NCBI GenBank assembly: GCA_019414025.1
Contig: DXMU01000044.1
Coordinates: forward strand, 19,501-83,500
DNA from: Collinsella sp.
Lineage (GTDB): Bacteria > Actinomycetota > Coriobacteriia > Coriobacteriales > Coriobacteriaceae
DNA: 64,000 nucleotides
Direction of reading: 5' to 3'
Shown here: positions 51,819-61,136 of the stretch, piece by piece
Position numbering within the stretch: position 1 is the first letter of the stretch
Layout: each line of letters begins with the position of its first letter
Notes under the pieces: model-generated
What the model saw: only the letters and a program-made list of their open reading frames with translations
Told to the model about the DNA's origin: nothing
Databases searched by the model: none
Position numbers and translations under genes: made by a program

Positions 51819-52047
51819 GTATGACTTGAAAGAAGGGTCCCATTTGGGGCCCTTTTTTGTGCGGAGAAAGGAGGCTGGGGATTCGAACCCGAGAGGGCAC
51901 GGGCGTTAAGCAAACGCGAAAGCGTTTGTAGCCCGTGGGCGAAAAGCCGCCAGGCTTTGAAGCCGGAGGGCATGCGCAGCATGCCCGGACATCCCCAGCT
52001 CTCCGCCAGTATGAACTTGAAGAAGGGTCCCATTTGGGGCCCTTTTT
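51801..52047 (+). repeat. tRNA-linked 190-bp repeat unit at tRNA-Ser
   Basis: The last 18 nt of tRNA-Ser (51801-51818) and the terminator AAGGGTCCC/GGGGCCCTT (51833-51858) recur at 51991-52008 and 52023-52047. Between them is an antisense copy of the tRNA 3' part (51861-51890, sharing GCTGGGGATTCGAACCC) and a core (51899-51989) with hairpins CAAACGC/GCGTTTG inside ACGGGC/GCCCGT, AAAGCC/GGCTTT and GGCATGC/GCATGCC. The core differs in sequence from the Leu and Arg cores but keeps hairpin order. Confidence 0.87.
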
Positions 52048-52058
52048 ATTATCAAGAA

Positions 52059-52081
52059 TGGCGGCTGGGGATTCGAACCCT
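52059..52081 (+). repeat. antisense T-arm remnant after the second tRNA-Ser terminator
   Basis: TGGCGGCTGGGGATTCGAAC followed by CC is nearly the reverse complement of the tRNA-Ser 3' end, lacking three nucleotides. The hairpin core is absent. A short GGAGGC/GCCTCC hairpin follows, which is the likely terminator of the minus-strand carboxypeptidase gene. Confidence 0.7.
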
Positions 52082-52114
52082 CAAAAAAGGAGGCATCCTT
52101 TCGGACGCCTCCTT
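52082..52114 (-). terminator. terminator of the D,D-carboxypeptidase gene
   Basis: AAAGGAGGC/GCCTCCTTT stem (AAAAAAGGAGGCATCC..GGACGCCTCC), with T-rich tail on the minus strand, 26 nt after the stop. Confidence 0.8.
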
Positions 52115-52139
52115 TCAGTGGACTTATTATTCTTGCGCC

Positions 52140-53480
52140 CTACACCTCGGGCGCCTTGGCGACGGTCTCGCTTTCTGCCGTGAGTGGGCGGTTGTCGATG
52201 CGACGGCCCAAGCGATCGAGCTTCACGAGCAGCCATTCAATGGGATTCGGCCCTGCGCCTTCCTCGTCGGCAACCAGGTCCATGACGGCGATCTTGGTGC
52301 CATCCTGCTTGAGCGTAACGCTGCCCACCTTGTCGCCCACATGCACCGTGCCCGAAAGATCGTCGTAGCTAACCTTTTCGGTCACCTCGCCGGCAAGGGA
52401 AAACACGGTCGCTTGCGCCGTAGGATCGGCGAGCGTGGCGTCGATCGTCTTATCCGTCCAGTCGGTTTGGCCAATGCGCGCCATAAGCGGGTTGCCGTTG
52501 GCGGTCTTTTCCTGCGTGTTGGCGATTGCGACCGTCACCTTGTGACCGTAGTACCAATTGGCAAGGGTTGCGGTATCGGTAAAGCGCTGGTCGGTGGTGG
52601 TGGAGTTCAAAACGACGGTGTAGATCTCGTCGCCATCGCGGTTGTAGGCACCCGTAAAGCAATAGCCTGCATCATCGGTGGTGCCGGTCTTGCCACCGAT
52701 GTTGCCATCTTGGCCTAGCAAATAGTTATGCGTGTCCATGGAATGCGAATGGTCGGTGCCGTCGGCGCCCGTGACCTCGATCCAGGAATCCTCGCTCGCT
52801 ACGACCTCGCGGATCGTGTCGTTTTTCATGGCCTCTTGCATCATCAGCGCTACGTCGTGTGCGGTTGAGTGCATATCGCCAGCCCACTCATCAAAGTCCA
52901 GACCATGCGGGTTTTCAAAAAGCGTGCCGGTGCAACCGAGCTTCTTAGCGCGCTCGTTCATGGCTTTCACAAATGTTGCCTCGGCGTCTTTGGTCTTAGG
53001 GTCGATCTTCTTGCCCACATATTCGGCGAGCACGATGGCGGCGTCGTTGCCCGAGGGAATCATCAGGCCGCGCAGTGCCTGCTCCACGGTGAGCTCGTCG
53101 CCTTCGAGTAGGCCGGCTGTTGAATTGCCCACGGTGGCTGCGGCGTTGCTCACCGTGACCTTCTCGTCCATCTTGCAATTCTCGACGGTTAGGATTGCGG
53201 TCATGACCTTGGTGATCGAGGCAATCTTGACCTGCTCATCGGCGCCGCGGGCATAGTAGACGGTGCCGTCTTTGCCCATGACGAGGGCATTGGTCGCATC
53301 GATATCGGGCAGGTTTTCGGCCGTGATGCCGCGCGCATCGGCGGTTTTGCCGCAAACATTGTCGGTCGTGAGCACTTGGGCGCCGGCGACGGTGGGCGCG
53401 CCAGCGGCAAGGGCGATAGCGCAGACAAAGCCGGCGGCAAGCTGGGCTGAGCGCTTTGCAAAAGAGGTGAGGGACTTCAC
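52140..53480 (-). CDS. D-alanyl-D-alanine carboxypeptidase (DacF/PBP5-like)
   Basis: A penicillin-binding protein that trims the terminal D-Ala from peptidoglycan stems outside the membrane. It has a signal peptide (about 1-35), catalytic SITK, the SGN motif and GGKTGTT, followed by the C-terminal beta domain (about 320-400) and a hydrophilic tail. GTG 53480 is chosen because it gives a proper signal peptide and a TATACT -10-like box lies upstream at 53520-53525, inside the longer frame that runs to 53591. Length from here is 446 aa. It diverges from the VanRS-like pair, which may regulate it. Confidence 0.9.
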   Translation of the reverse strand: MKSLTSFAKRSAQLAAGFVCAIALAAGAPTVAGAQVLTTDNVCGKTADARGITAENLPDIDATNALVMGKDGTVYYARGADEQVKIASITKVMTAILTVENCKMDEKVTVSNAAATVGNSTAGLLEGDELTVEQALRGLMIPSGNDAAIVLAEYVGKKIDPKTKDAEATFVKAMNERAKKLGCTGTLFENPHGLDFDEWAGDMHSTAHDVALMMQEAMKNDTIREVVASEDSWIEVTGADGTDHSHSMDTHNYLLGQDGNIGGKTGTTDDAGYCFTGAYNRDGDEIYTVVLNSTTTDQRFTDTATLANWYYGHKVTVAIANTQEKTANGNPLMARIGQTDWTDKTIDATLADPTAQATVFSLAGEVTEKVSYDDLSGTVHVGDKVGSVTLKQDGTKIAVMDLVADEEGAGPNPIEWLLVKLDRLGRRIDNRPLTAESETVAKAPEV

Positions 53481-53677
53481 GGATTTCGCTTTCGACGGGA
53501 TGGTCTCTTCTGGAACTAGAGTATATCGTTTGCCGGCGTCGGCGATCATCGCGTGCGTGCGTGGCCCACATCCGCGCCCGAACGGGCACAAGGGTGCTTA
53601 AGGCCGACTTAATCACCCACGCTTGTTGTGTGTGGCGTGCGTCGCCTCGGGCATAATGGAGTGCGAGAGGAGCACGC

Positions 53678-54373
53678 ATGAACGAGCGCATTTTGGTAGT
53701 TGATGACGAGAAGGCCATCGCCGACTTGGTTGGTATCTACCTTACAAAAGAGGGCTTTGATGTCCAGATTGCCTATAGCGGGGCCGATGCTGCCAAGGCA
53801 ATCCTGGAGCAGGAGTTCGATCTGGCACTGTTGGATGTCATGCTGCCCGATATCGATGGCTTTGAGCTACTGCGTACGATCCGTTCCAGCCATACCTATC
53901 CCGTGATCATGCTGACGGCGCGCGATGCCCAGCAAGACAAGATCGAGGGCCTTTCGCTTGGCGCGGACGATTACGTGGTTAAGCCGTTCCGTCCGCTGGA
54001 GCTCATCGCGCGTGTGCACGCTCAGCTTCGCCGCTACACCAGCTACGGTAGCCGCTCGCAGGCGGCCGAGTCGCCGACCATCCAGCTCGACGGCCTGGAG
54101 ATCAACCGCGATGCTCGTTCCGTAACGGTGGACGGTGCACCGGTGCGCCTCACGCCCATCGAGTATTCCATCTTGCTGTATCTGGTTGAGCATCGCGGCA
54201 GCGTGGTAGCCGTGGAGGATCTGTTCCGCGCGGTGTGGAACGAGGATTTTATGCCCGGCTCCAACAATACGGTGATGGTGCACATTCGCCACCTGCGCGA
54301 AAAGATTGGCGACGACGCTCAAAAGCCGCGCTTTATCAAAAACGTCTGGGGCGTCGGCTACATAATCGAATAG
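53678..54373 (+). CDS. VanR-like response regulator (OmpR/PhoB family)
   Basis: A 231-residue regulator. The receiver domain (1-120) has DDE, the phosphoacceptor Asp in LALLDVMLP and the KPF lysine. The winged-helix effector domain (about 135-231) contains LTPIEYSILLYLVEHRG and VRHLREKI-type helices. GAGAGGAGC precedes the ATG. It is followed 25 nt later by its sensor kinase. The best resemblance is to VanR, but no vancomycin resistance genes are in the window. Confidence 0.9.
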   Translation: MNERILVVDDEKAIADLVGIYLTKEGFDVQIAYSGADAAKAILEQEFDLALLDVMLPDIDGFELLRTIRSSHTYPVIMLTARDAQQDKIEGLSLGADDYVVKPFRPLELIARVHAQLRRYTSYGSRSQAAESPTIQLDGLEINRDARSVTVDGAPVRLTPIEYSILLYLVEHRGSVVAVEDLFRAVWNEDFMPGSNNTVMVHIRHLREKIGDDAQKPRFIKNVWGVGYIIE

Positions 54374-54398
54374 CGCCTTTGATGGTGGGGAAGTGGAC

Positions 54399-55637
54399 AT
54401 GACAAAAGACGATAGGCAGGCATTCGAGGTGCCCGATCGACTCTTTGAATACGTGAGGTCGGTCGTCGACAACCGCGCACTTGCAACGGTGCTGCTCTTT
54501 TTGCTGAGCCTGCTGCTGATTGGCATCGATAACATCGCTGGAATCTTGGCGGTGCTGCTTGTCGGCTTTTTGCTGATCGATCGATTTGAAATCGTACGCC
54601 GCTGCGTGGTGATTGGCGGTGCCGCGTGGGCCATGACGTTGGCGATTGGCGCCATGGCACTCGGCGGCATCGAAGGGCCGGTGCTGTTCGATGCCGGCTT
54701 TGTATTCAACATGCTTGGCTTTGTGCTGGCGCTTGCCGTGTGCGTGCTGTTCTTTTGCGGCCGCGCCCTGTACTACCAGGGCTATGAGCAGGGCGAGCAG
54801 CATGCCGATTGTGTGCTGGCCGCTCGTATTCAAGATCGCCTGATCGATCACCCCGACACCTGGGACAACATCGACGGCGACTTCCTGGAGGTCGAGGGCG
54901 CACTCAACCGTGTGCGCGATCGCGAGCGCAAGGTGCAACAGGCCTTGCGTGACGAGTCTCATCGCAAGGACGATCTGGTCACGTACTTGGCACATGACCT
55001 ACGCACCCCGCTTGCCAGTGTGGTGGGCTATCTTTCGCTGCTTCAAGAGGCTCCTGAGCTGCCGGTTGAGCAACGTGCGCACTTTACGGGCGTGGCGCTC
55101 GACAAGGCGCACCGGCTCGATGCGCTCATCGAAGAGTTCTTCGATATCACGCGCTTTGACTTCCACGATATCGTGCTCACGCGCGGCTATGTTGATCTGG
55201 GGTTGCTGCTGGCTCAGGTGGCTGACGAGTTCTATCCCATCCTCAACGAGCAGCATAAGGAAGCCCAGGTTGATATTCGCGAGGACCTGACGGTGCTCGT
55301 GGATGGCGATAAGATGGCCCGCGTGTTTAACAACATCATGAAAAACGCCGTCGCCTATAGCTATGAGGGCTCGACTATCACGATTGAGGCCAGGCGCCAA
55401 GACGATGGCGGCGTGCGCGTGCGCTTTATCAATCAGGGCGATCCTATCCCTGCGGCTAAGCTCAAGGTGATCTTTGAGAAGTTCTATCGCCTGGATGCGG
55501 CGCGTGCGACCAATCGCGGTGGTGCCGGTTTGGGCCTTGCTATTGCCAAGGAGATCATCGCGGCACACGGCGGTACCGTTGCAAGTGAATCGACGCCCGA
55601 ACACACGATATTCACCATCGAGCTGCCCGCCGCATAG
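54399..55637 (+). CDS. VanS-like sensor histidine kinase
   Basis: A 412-residue membrane kinase. Four membrane helices (about 25-130) have little extracellular sequence between them. They are followed by a HisKA domain with LAHDLRTPLASVVGYL (phosphorylated His) and an HATPase domain with NIMKNAVAYS (N box) and GGAGLGLAI. ATG 54399 fits GGGGAAG; a GTG 6 nt upstream is too close. It phosphorylates the preceding VanR-like regulator. The signal is unknown; short loops suggest sensing in or at the membrane. Confidence 0.9.
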   Translation: MTKDDRQAFEVPDRLFEYVRSVVDNRALATVLLFLLSLLLIGIDNIAGILAVLLVGFLLIDRFEIVRRCVVIGGAAWAMTLAIGAMALGGIEGPVLFDAGFVFNMLGFVLALAVCVLFFCGRALYYQGYEQGEQHADCVLAARIQDRLIDHPDTWDNIDGDFLEVEGALNRVRDRERKVQQALRDESHRKDDLVTYLAHDLRTPLASVVGYLSLLQEAPELPVEQRAHFTGVALDKAHRLDALIEEFFDITRFDFHDIVLTRGYVDLGLLLAQVADEFYPILNEQHKEAQVDIREDLTVLVDGDKMARVFNNIMKNAVAYSYEGSTITIEARRQDDGGVRVRFINQGDPIPAAKLKVIFEKFYRLDAARATNRGGAGLGLAIAKEIIAAHGGTVASESTPEHTIFTIELPAA

Positions 55638-55740
55638 CTAGCGTGCCCTTACAAACACTTGACAATGTGCTCACGTGCGTATGAGCCGCGATTCCTACTA
55701 TTGATACTGCTGAATTGATATCGATATGGAGGTGTGCGGT

Positions 55741-56616
<876 letters not shown>

Positions 56617-56680
56617 CGCTGTCTTTTACAGGTGCTTTTAGGGTTAAGATGCGGTCATATCGGCCGCAAAGGGGTTCAAC

Positions 56681-57409
56681 ATGATCTATTACGTCGAGGA
56701 CGATGACAACATCAGGGATTTGACGGTCTACGCGCTGCGCAAGCAGGGAATCGAGGCCGAGGGCTTTTCGTGCGATGGCGAGTTTAAAGCTGCCGTGGCG
56801 CGACGGGTGCCCGATGCTGTGCTGCTCGATATCATGCTGCCCGACACCGATGGCTTGGCGATTATGCGCCGCCTGCGTGCCGATCGCCTGACGGCGACGG
56901 TGCCCATCATGATGCTTACCGCCAAGGACACCGAGCTCGACAAGGTGATGGCGCTCGATGGCGGTGCCGACGATTACCTGACTAAGCCGTTTTCGCTCAT
57001 GGAGCTTGCGAGCCGCTGCCGCGCACTGCTGCGTCGCGGCGGCATGGTCAAGCAGGCGAGCGATGTGCTCAGCGTGGGGGACATCGTGCTCTCGCCCAGC
57101 CATCGCGAGGTGACCGTTGCCGGCGAGCCGCTTAAGCTCACCCTGCGCGAGTTCGACCTGCTCGAGTACCTCATGCGCAAGCCCGGCGTGGTCTTTACCC
57201 GCGAGTCGTTGCTGCAGAGCGTGTGGGGCTGGGACTTCGACGGCGGTTCGCGCACCGTTGACGTGCACGTGCAGACGCTTCGCCAAAAACTGGGCGAGCA
57301 TGCCAGCGCCATCGAGACCGTGCGCGGCGTGGGTTATCGCCTGGCCGAGCCTTCTGCCGGTGATGGTGCCGAAGGTGACGACACCGCGTCCACCGCATCG
57401 GGGGAGTAA
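56681..57409 (+). CDS. PhoB/PhoP-like response regulator
   Basis: A 242-residue OmpR-family regulator: receiver domain (1-120; VEDDDN, DAVLLDIMLPDTDG, TKPFS) and winged-helix domain (about 130-225; LTLREFDLLEYLMRKPG, TVDVHVQTLRQKLG), with a short acidic tail. AAAGGGG precedes the ATG. Its kinase gene starts 3 nt after the stop. Adjacent pstB suggests it responds to phosphate. Confidence 0.9.
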   Translation: MIYYVEDDDNIRDLTVYALRKQGIEAEGFSCDGEFKAAVARRVPDAVLLDIMLPDTDGLAIMRRLRADRLTATVPIMMLTAKDTELDKVMALDGGADDYLTKPFSLMELASRCRALLRRGGMVKQASDVLSVGDIVLSPSHREVTVAGEPLKLTLREFDLLEYLMRKPGVVFTRESLLQSVWGWDFDGGSRTVDVHVQTLRQKLGEHASAIETVRGVGYRLAEPSAGDGAEGDDTASTASGE

Positions 57410-57412
57410 CCC

Positions 57413-58837
57413 GTGGTCTTCGCCCCCCAGGGAAAACATACGCTGTCGCACCGCGTTTTTGTGACGATCTTTGTCTGCGCCATGGCGGTTATCGTGGCGT
57501 TTACGGTGCTGGGTGCGTTCTTTGTGCAAAACACTTTGGCGGATGCCACGAGTGCCAATCTGGCGCAGGAAACTGAGCTCATTGCTGCCGCCCTCGACGA
57601 GCAGCAGGAGCCCATTCCGTTCTTGCGAAGCCTCGATCGCGAGGATCTTCGTATCACGCTGATCAATAAGGACGGATCTGTTGCCTACGACAACGAGGCG
57701 TCGCCTTCCACACTGCCCAACCATGGCGATCGCCCCGAGGTCATCGAGGCCTTTGAGAGTGGTTCGGGTTCCGCGGAGCGCGCAAGCTCTACACTCGACG
57801 AGATTATGCTGTATCGCGCCGTCACCCTTGATAACGGCCAGGTCGTTCGCTTGGCGCAGGCCCAGCCTGGCGTTGCGGCGATTTTGCTGTCGATGCTGGC
57901 GCCGATGCTGCTTATCGCAGCAGCGGGTGCAGTACTCTCGTTTTTTATGGCGCGCCGTGAGTCCCGTGCCATCATCGCGCCGTTACAAGAGGTGGATTTG
58001 GACCACCCGCGCCGTAGCTATGAGCACGCCTATGCCGAGATGGTCCCCATGCTTGAGCGTATCGAGTCGCAGCGCCAGGAACTCAAGCGCCAAATGGCGG
58101 TGCTAGCGGACAACGACCGTATGCGCCGCGAGTTCACGGCGAATATCACTCATGAGCTCAAGACGCCGCTTACGGCGATTTCGGGCTATGCCGAGCTCAT
58201 CGCAAACGGCATGGTTGAGGGCGAGGATGACCTGCGCAACTTTGGCGGTCGCATCTATCGTGAGGCGGGCCGCTTGGCAGCGCTTGTCAACGATATCCTT
58301 ACGCTGTCTAACTTGGACGAGGCCGAGCGTGCAACTGAGGGCGAGGCGGTGCCCATTGGGTCCACGGAGCCTATTGAGCTCTCGCGTGCCATCTACACGG
58401 TTGAGCAGCGTCTTGAACAGGTCGCCCGTCAGGCGAATGTGACGATAAGTCATGAGACCAAGCCTGTGGTCATCGAAGGCGTGTCGCGCTTGATTGACGA
58501 GCTCATCTACAATCTGGCAAGCAACGCCATCCGCTACAATCGACCCGGCGGTACGGTTACGCTGCAGTGCGGCACCAACGACGAAGGCCATCCGTTCCTC
58601 GCGGTCGCCGACACGGGAATCGGTATCGCGCCTGAAGAACAGGGCAAGGTATTTGAGCGGTTCTATCGCGTGGATAAGAGTAGATCCAAGGCACGCGGCG
58701 GAACCGGCCTGGGGCTTGCCATTGTCAAGCATGCGGCCCTGTATCATCACGCCACGCTCGATCTATCGAGCGAGTTGGGCGTGGGAACCACCATTACGGT
58801 GGCGTTTCCCATACAGCAGGACGAGCCATTCGCATAG
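57413..58837 (+). CDS. PhoR-like sensor histidine kinase
   Basis: A 474-residue kinase with two membrane helices (about 20-42 and 158-182) around an extracytoplasmic sensor of about 115 residues, then a HisKA domain with NITHELKTPLTAISGYAELI, an N box LIYNLASNAIRYN and GGTGLGLAIVKH. It starts with GTG 57413, coupled to the regulator gene. The architecture matches PhoR-type kinases of Gram-positives, but the sensing of phosphate is inferred from its neighbours. Confidence 0.9.
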   Translation: MVFAPQGKHTLSHRVFVTIFVCAMAVIVAFTVLGAFFVQNTLADATSANLAQETELIAAALDEQQEPIPFLRSLDREDLRITLINKDGSVAYDNEASPSTLPNHGDRPEVIEAFESGSGSAERASSTLDEIMLYRAVTLDNGQVVRLAQAQPGVAAILLSMLAPMLLIAAAGAVLSFFMARRESRAIIAPLQEVDLDHPRRSYEHAYAEMVPMLERIESQRQELKRQMAVLADNDRMRREFTANITHELKTPLTAISGYAELIANGMVEGEDDLRNFGGRIYREAGRLAALVNDILTLSNLDEAERATEGEAVPIGSTEPIELSRAIYTVEQRLEQVARQANVTISHETKPVVIEGVSRLIDELIYNLASNAIRYNRPGGTVTLQCGTNDEGHPFLAVADTGIGIAPEEQGKVFERFYRVDKSRSKARGGTGLGLAIVKHAALYHHATLDLSSELGVGTTITVAFPIQQDEPFA

Positions 58838-58862
58838 CGACACAACATAGATATTGATGCAG

Positions 58863-58896
58863 ACGCCGCATTTGACTTTCGGGTGCGGCGTTGTTG
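58863..58896 (+). terminator. terminator of the PhoR-like gene
   Basis: Stem ACGCCGCA/TGCGGCGT followed by a T-rich stretch, 25 nt after the stop. Confidence 0.75.
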
Positions 58897-58956
58897 TGCA
58901 ATTTTACGATTGCTTCCGTCATTTTTACAGGAGAGCCTGTTTCTTATGTATAGAGT

Positions 58957-58985
58957 TTGGTCTCGGTAAAAAGATGCGATAACAT
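58957..58985 (+). promoter_or_regulatory. likely promoter of the EPS triad
   Basis: TTGGTC (58957-58962), 17-bp spacer, TAACAT (58980-58985), 47 nt before the Wzz-like gene. Confidence 0.5.
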
Positions 58986-59032
58986 ACGGACAGTTTTGTC
59001 AATCCGAACTGGGGAAATGAAAGGCAAGCTGC

Positions 59033-59689
59033 ATGACCCTTCTCGAACTGTTCCAGCTGCTCAAAAAGCACCTCAAGCTGGTCATCACCCTTCCGGTGGT
59101 CTGCGCGATCGCCATGGGCATCGTGTCCTTCGTTGCGATGGACAACACCTATACCGCGACGACGAGCATGTACATTCTCGCCAAGACCGACGATAGCGGT
59201 CAGATGAGCTACAACGATCTCTCGGCGAGCCAGATGCTTTCCAACGATATCGCCACGCTGCTGGATAGCGATAGCGTTAAGAGCGGCGCCGCCAATGAAC
59301 TGGGCCTCACCGATCTGGATGACTACAAAGTGTCTGTTTCCTCCGAGACCACCACGCGTGTCATTACGCTTTCGGTTACCGGCACCGATGCCAAGGAGAC
59401 GGCTAAGGTCGCAAAGGCCATAGCTAGCTCGGTGAGTACGGTCGCTCAGAACGTCGGCGCTGCCCAGAGCATCAACGTTATCGACGAGGCTAAGACCCCC
59501 GAAGCCCCCAGCGGTCCCAAGCGTATGCTGTACGTTGCTGTCGCGTTCCTCGCGGGCATCTTTATCGCAGTTGCCTATGTCGTTTTGGCAGACATGCTCA
59601 ATACCCGCATCCGCGGTGCCGAAGAGGCAGAAGAGCTCCTGGGCATTCCCGTTGTTGGCCGAATTCCGGCTATGAAAGGTGGTAAATAG
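59033..59689 (+). CDS. Wzz/YveK-like polysaccharide chain-length and kinase-modulator protein
   Basis: A 218-residue protein with N- and C-terminal membrane helices (about 16-38 and 164-184) and an extracytoplasmic domain between them, as in Wzz/CapA modulators. It is needed to activate the next gene's kinase in such systems. Its C-terminus ends shortly after the second helix. GAAAGG precedes ATG 59033. The kinase gene starts 2 nt after its stop. Confidence 0.9.
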   Translation: MTLLELFQLLKKHLKLVITLPVVCAIAMGIVSFVAMDNTYTATTSMYILAKTDDSGQMSYNDLSASQMLSNDIATLLDSDSVKSGAANELGLTDLDDYKVSVSSETTTRVITLSVTGTDAKETAKVAKAIASSVSTVAQNVGAAQSINVIDEAKTPEAPSGPKRMLYVAVAFLAGIFIAVAYVVLADMLNTRIRGAEEAEELLGIPVVGRIPAMKGGK

Positions 59690-59691
59690 GC

Positions 59692-60429
59692 ATGGCTAAG
59701 GCAAAGAACACCGATAAGCTCGTTGTACAGAATGCCGCCAAGACCCTTCTGGCCAACATCCGCTTTGCGAGCGTGGACGACCCCATTCGCACCATTACCG
59801 TCACGTCCTCGATTCCCAACGAGGGCAAGTCTACGGTTTCCATTAACCTTGCTCAGGCAATCGCCACGAGCGGCAAGTCCGTGCTCCTGGTCGAGTGCGA
59901 TATGCGCCGCAGGTCCCTTGCCGATATGCTTGGCGTCCGCTCCCGCGGTGGACTCTATGCGGTCCTTTCCGAGCAGATCTCCATTGACCAGGCAATTGTC
60001 GAGACGGGTCAGAAGAACTTCTACTTCCTCGATGCCGAGCCGCATATTCCCAATCCTGCCGACATCATCGTCTCTCACCGCTTTTCCAAGTTGGTCAAGG
60101 CACTGTCTGCTAAGTTCCAGTACGTCATCTTCGATGCTCCCCCGGTTGGCACCTTCATCGATGCTGCCGAGATTGCCAGCCTGACCGACGGCGCGCTGTT
60201 CGTGGTGCGCGAGAACTTTACCAAGCGCGAAGAGGCGCTCAACGCCATCGGTCAGCTTAAGAAGTCCGAGAAGGTCAAGCTCATCGGTACCGTCATGAAT
60301 TACTGTGAGACCGAGACCAGCGAGTACTACTATTCTTACTACACCAAGGACGGTAAGAAGGTTAAGAAGGGCTCCGACGGTCAGGGCACTTCCAAAAAGG
60401 GCATCTTCACCAACCGAGCAAACGTTTAG
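59692..60429 (+). CDS. CpsD/CapB-family tyrosine-protein kinase
   Basis: A BY-kinase that autophosphorylates tyrosines and controls polysaccharide export length. The 245-residue protein has Walker A SSIPNEGKST, Walker A' VLLVECDMRR and Walker B YVIFDAPPVG, plus a C-terminal tyrosine cluster near residue 210 (EYYYSYY). It is cytoplasmic and pairs with the Wzz-like membrane protein before it; the tyrosine phosphatase follows. Confidence 0.92.
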   Translation: MAKAKNTDKLVVQNAAKTLLANIRFASVDDPIRTITVTSSIPNEGKSTVSINLAQAIATSGKSVLLVECDMRRRSLADMLGVRSRGGLYAVLSEQISIDQAIVETGQKNFYFLDAEPHIPNPADIIVSHRFSKLVKALSAKFQYVIFDAPPVGTFIDAAEIASLTDGALFVVRENFTKREEALNAIGQLKKSEKVKLIGTVMNYCETETSEYYYSYYTKDGKKVKKGSDGQGTSKKGIFTNRANV

Positions 60430-60446
60430 TTGATTAGGGCCGACCT

Positions 60447-61097
60447 ATGCGTGACATTCATTGCCATATCTTGCCGGGTGTAGACGACGGCGCCGCCGAT
60501 CTCGATGAGAGCTTGGCGATGCTCGAGGCTGCCAAGCGGGCCGGTGTAACCAGAATCGTTTGCACTCCTCACTGCCGTGATCCCTATTTTGATTACGACA
60601 AGATGTGGGATGCCTTTGAGCTGCTGCGCGATAACGCTGACGGTTTTCCGCTCCAGATGGGCTTCGAGGTCAACCATCGAAAGCTCGTTGAACTTGGTAT
60701 CGATGCCGCGGAGCACTTGCATTTCGATGGGACCAACGAGTTTCTGCTCGAGCTTTCGACGCATGCCGATGCGTATGCGTTTAGAGAATACGAGAACACG
60801 ATTTACGATTTGCAGTGCCGTGGCTACCAGGTGATCATCGCTCATCCTGAGCGCTATCGTGCGGTTCAAAAGGATGTAAGCGTGGCGGAACGCCTGGTCG
60901 ATATGGGCTGCAAGCTGCAGGCTTCGGCGGACTTTATTGCCGGTGGTCGCTTTGGTCGCGAGAAAAAGCCGGCCCAGCGCCTGTTCGATCAGAACCTGTA
61001 CAGCTTCATCGCGAGCGATGCCCATAATGTGGGTCATTACGACTGCCTGGCGAAGGCTCGCGCGAAGTTTAGCGTGCGCGGAGCTCATTTTCGCTAA
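60447..61097 (+). CDS. CpsB/CapC-family tyrosine phosphatase (PHP domain)
   Basis: A manganese-dependent phosphatase that resets the CpsD kinase. The 216-residue PHP protein has DIHCHILPGVDDG at the start, VCTPHCRDPYF, GFEVNH, IAHPERY and FIASDAHN, all metal-binding motifs. It starts 17 nt after the kinase gene with only a weak ribosome site (TAGGG), so it is probably coupled. No glycosyltransferase or polymerase gene follows; the rest of an EPS pathway must lie elsewhere. Confidence 0.92.
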   Translation: MRDIHCHILPGVDDGAADLDESLAMLEAAKRAGVTRIVCTPHCRDPYFDYDKMWDAFELLRDNADGFPLQMGFEVNHRKLVELGIDAAEHLHFDGTNEFLLELSTHADAYAFREYENTIYDLQCRGYQVIIAHPERYRAVQKDVSVAERLVDMGCKLQASADFIAGGRFGREKKPAQRLFDQNLYSFIASDAHNVGHYDCLAKARAKFSVRGAHFR

Positions 61098-61136
61098 AAT
61101 CTGTCCCTAACGTTCGCGTTGAATGAAAGGGCAGCC

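Noticed and set aside
53678..55637. Vancomycin resistance cluster
   Set aside because: Only VanR- and VanS-like regulators are present. No vanH, ligase or vanX gene is seen, and such regulator pairs are common in susceptible bacteria.
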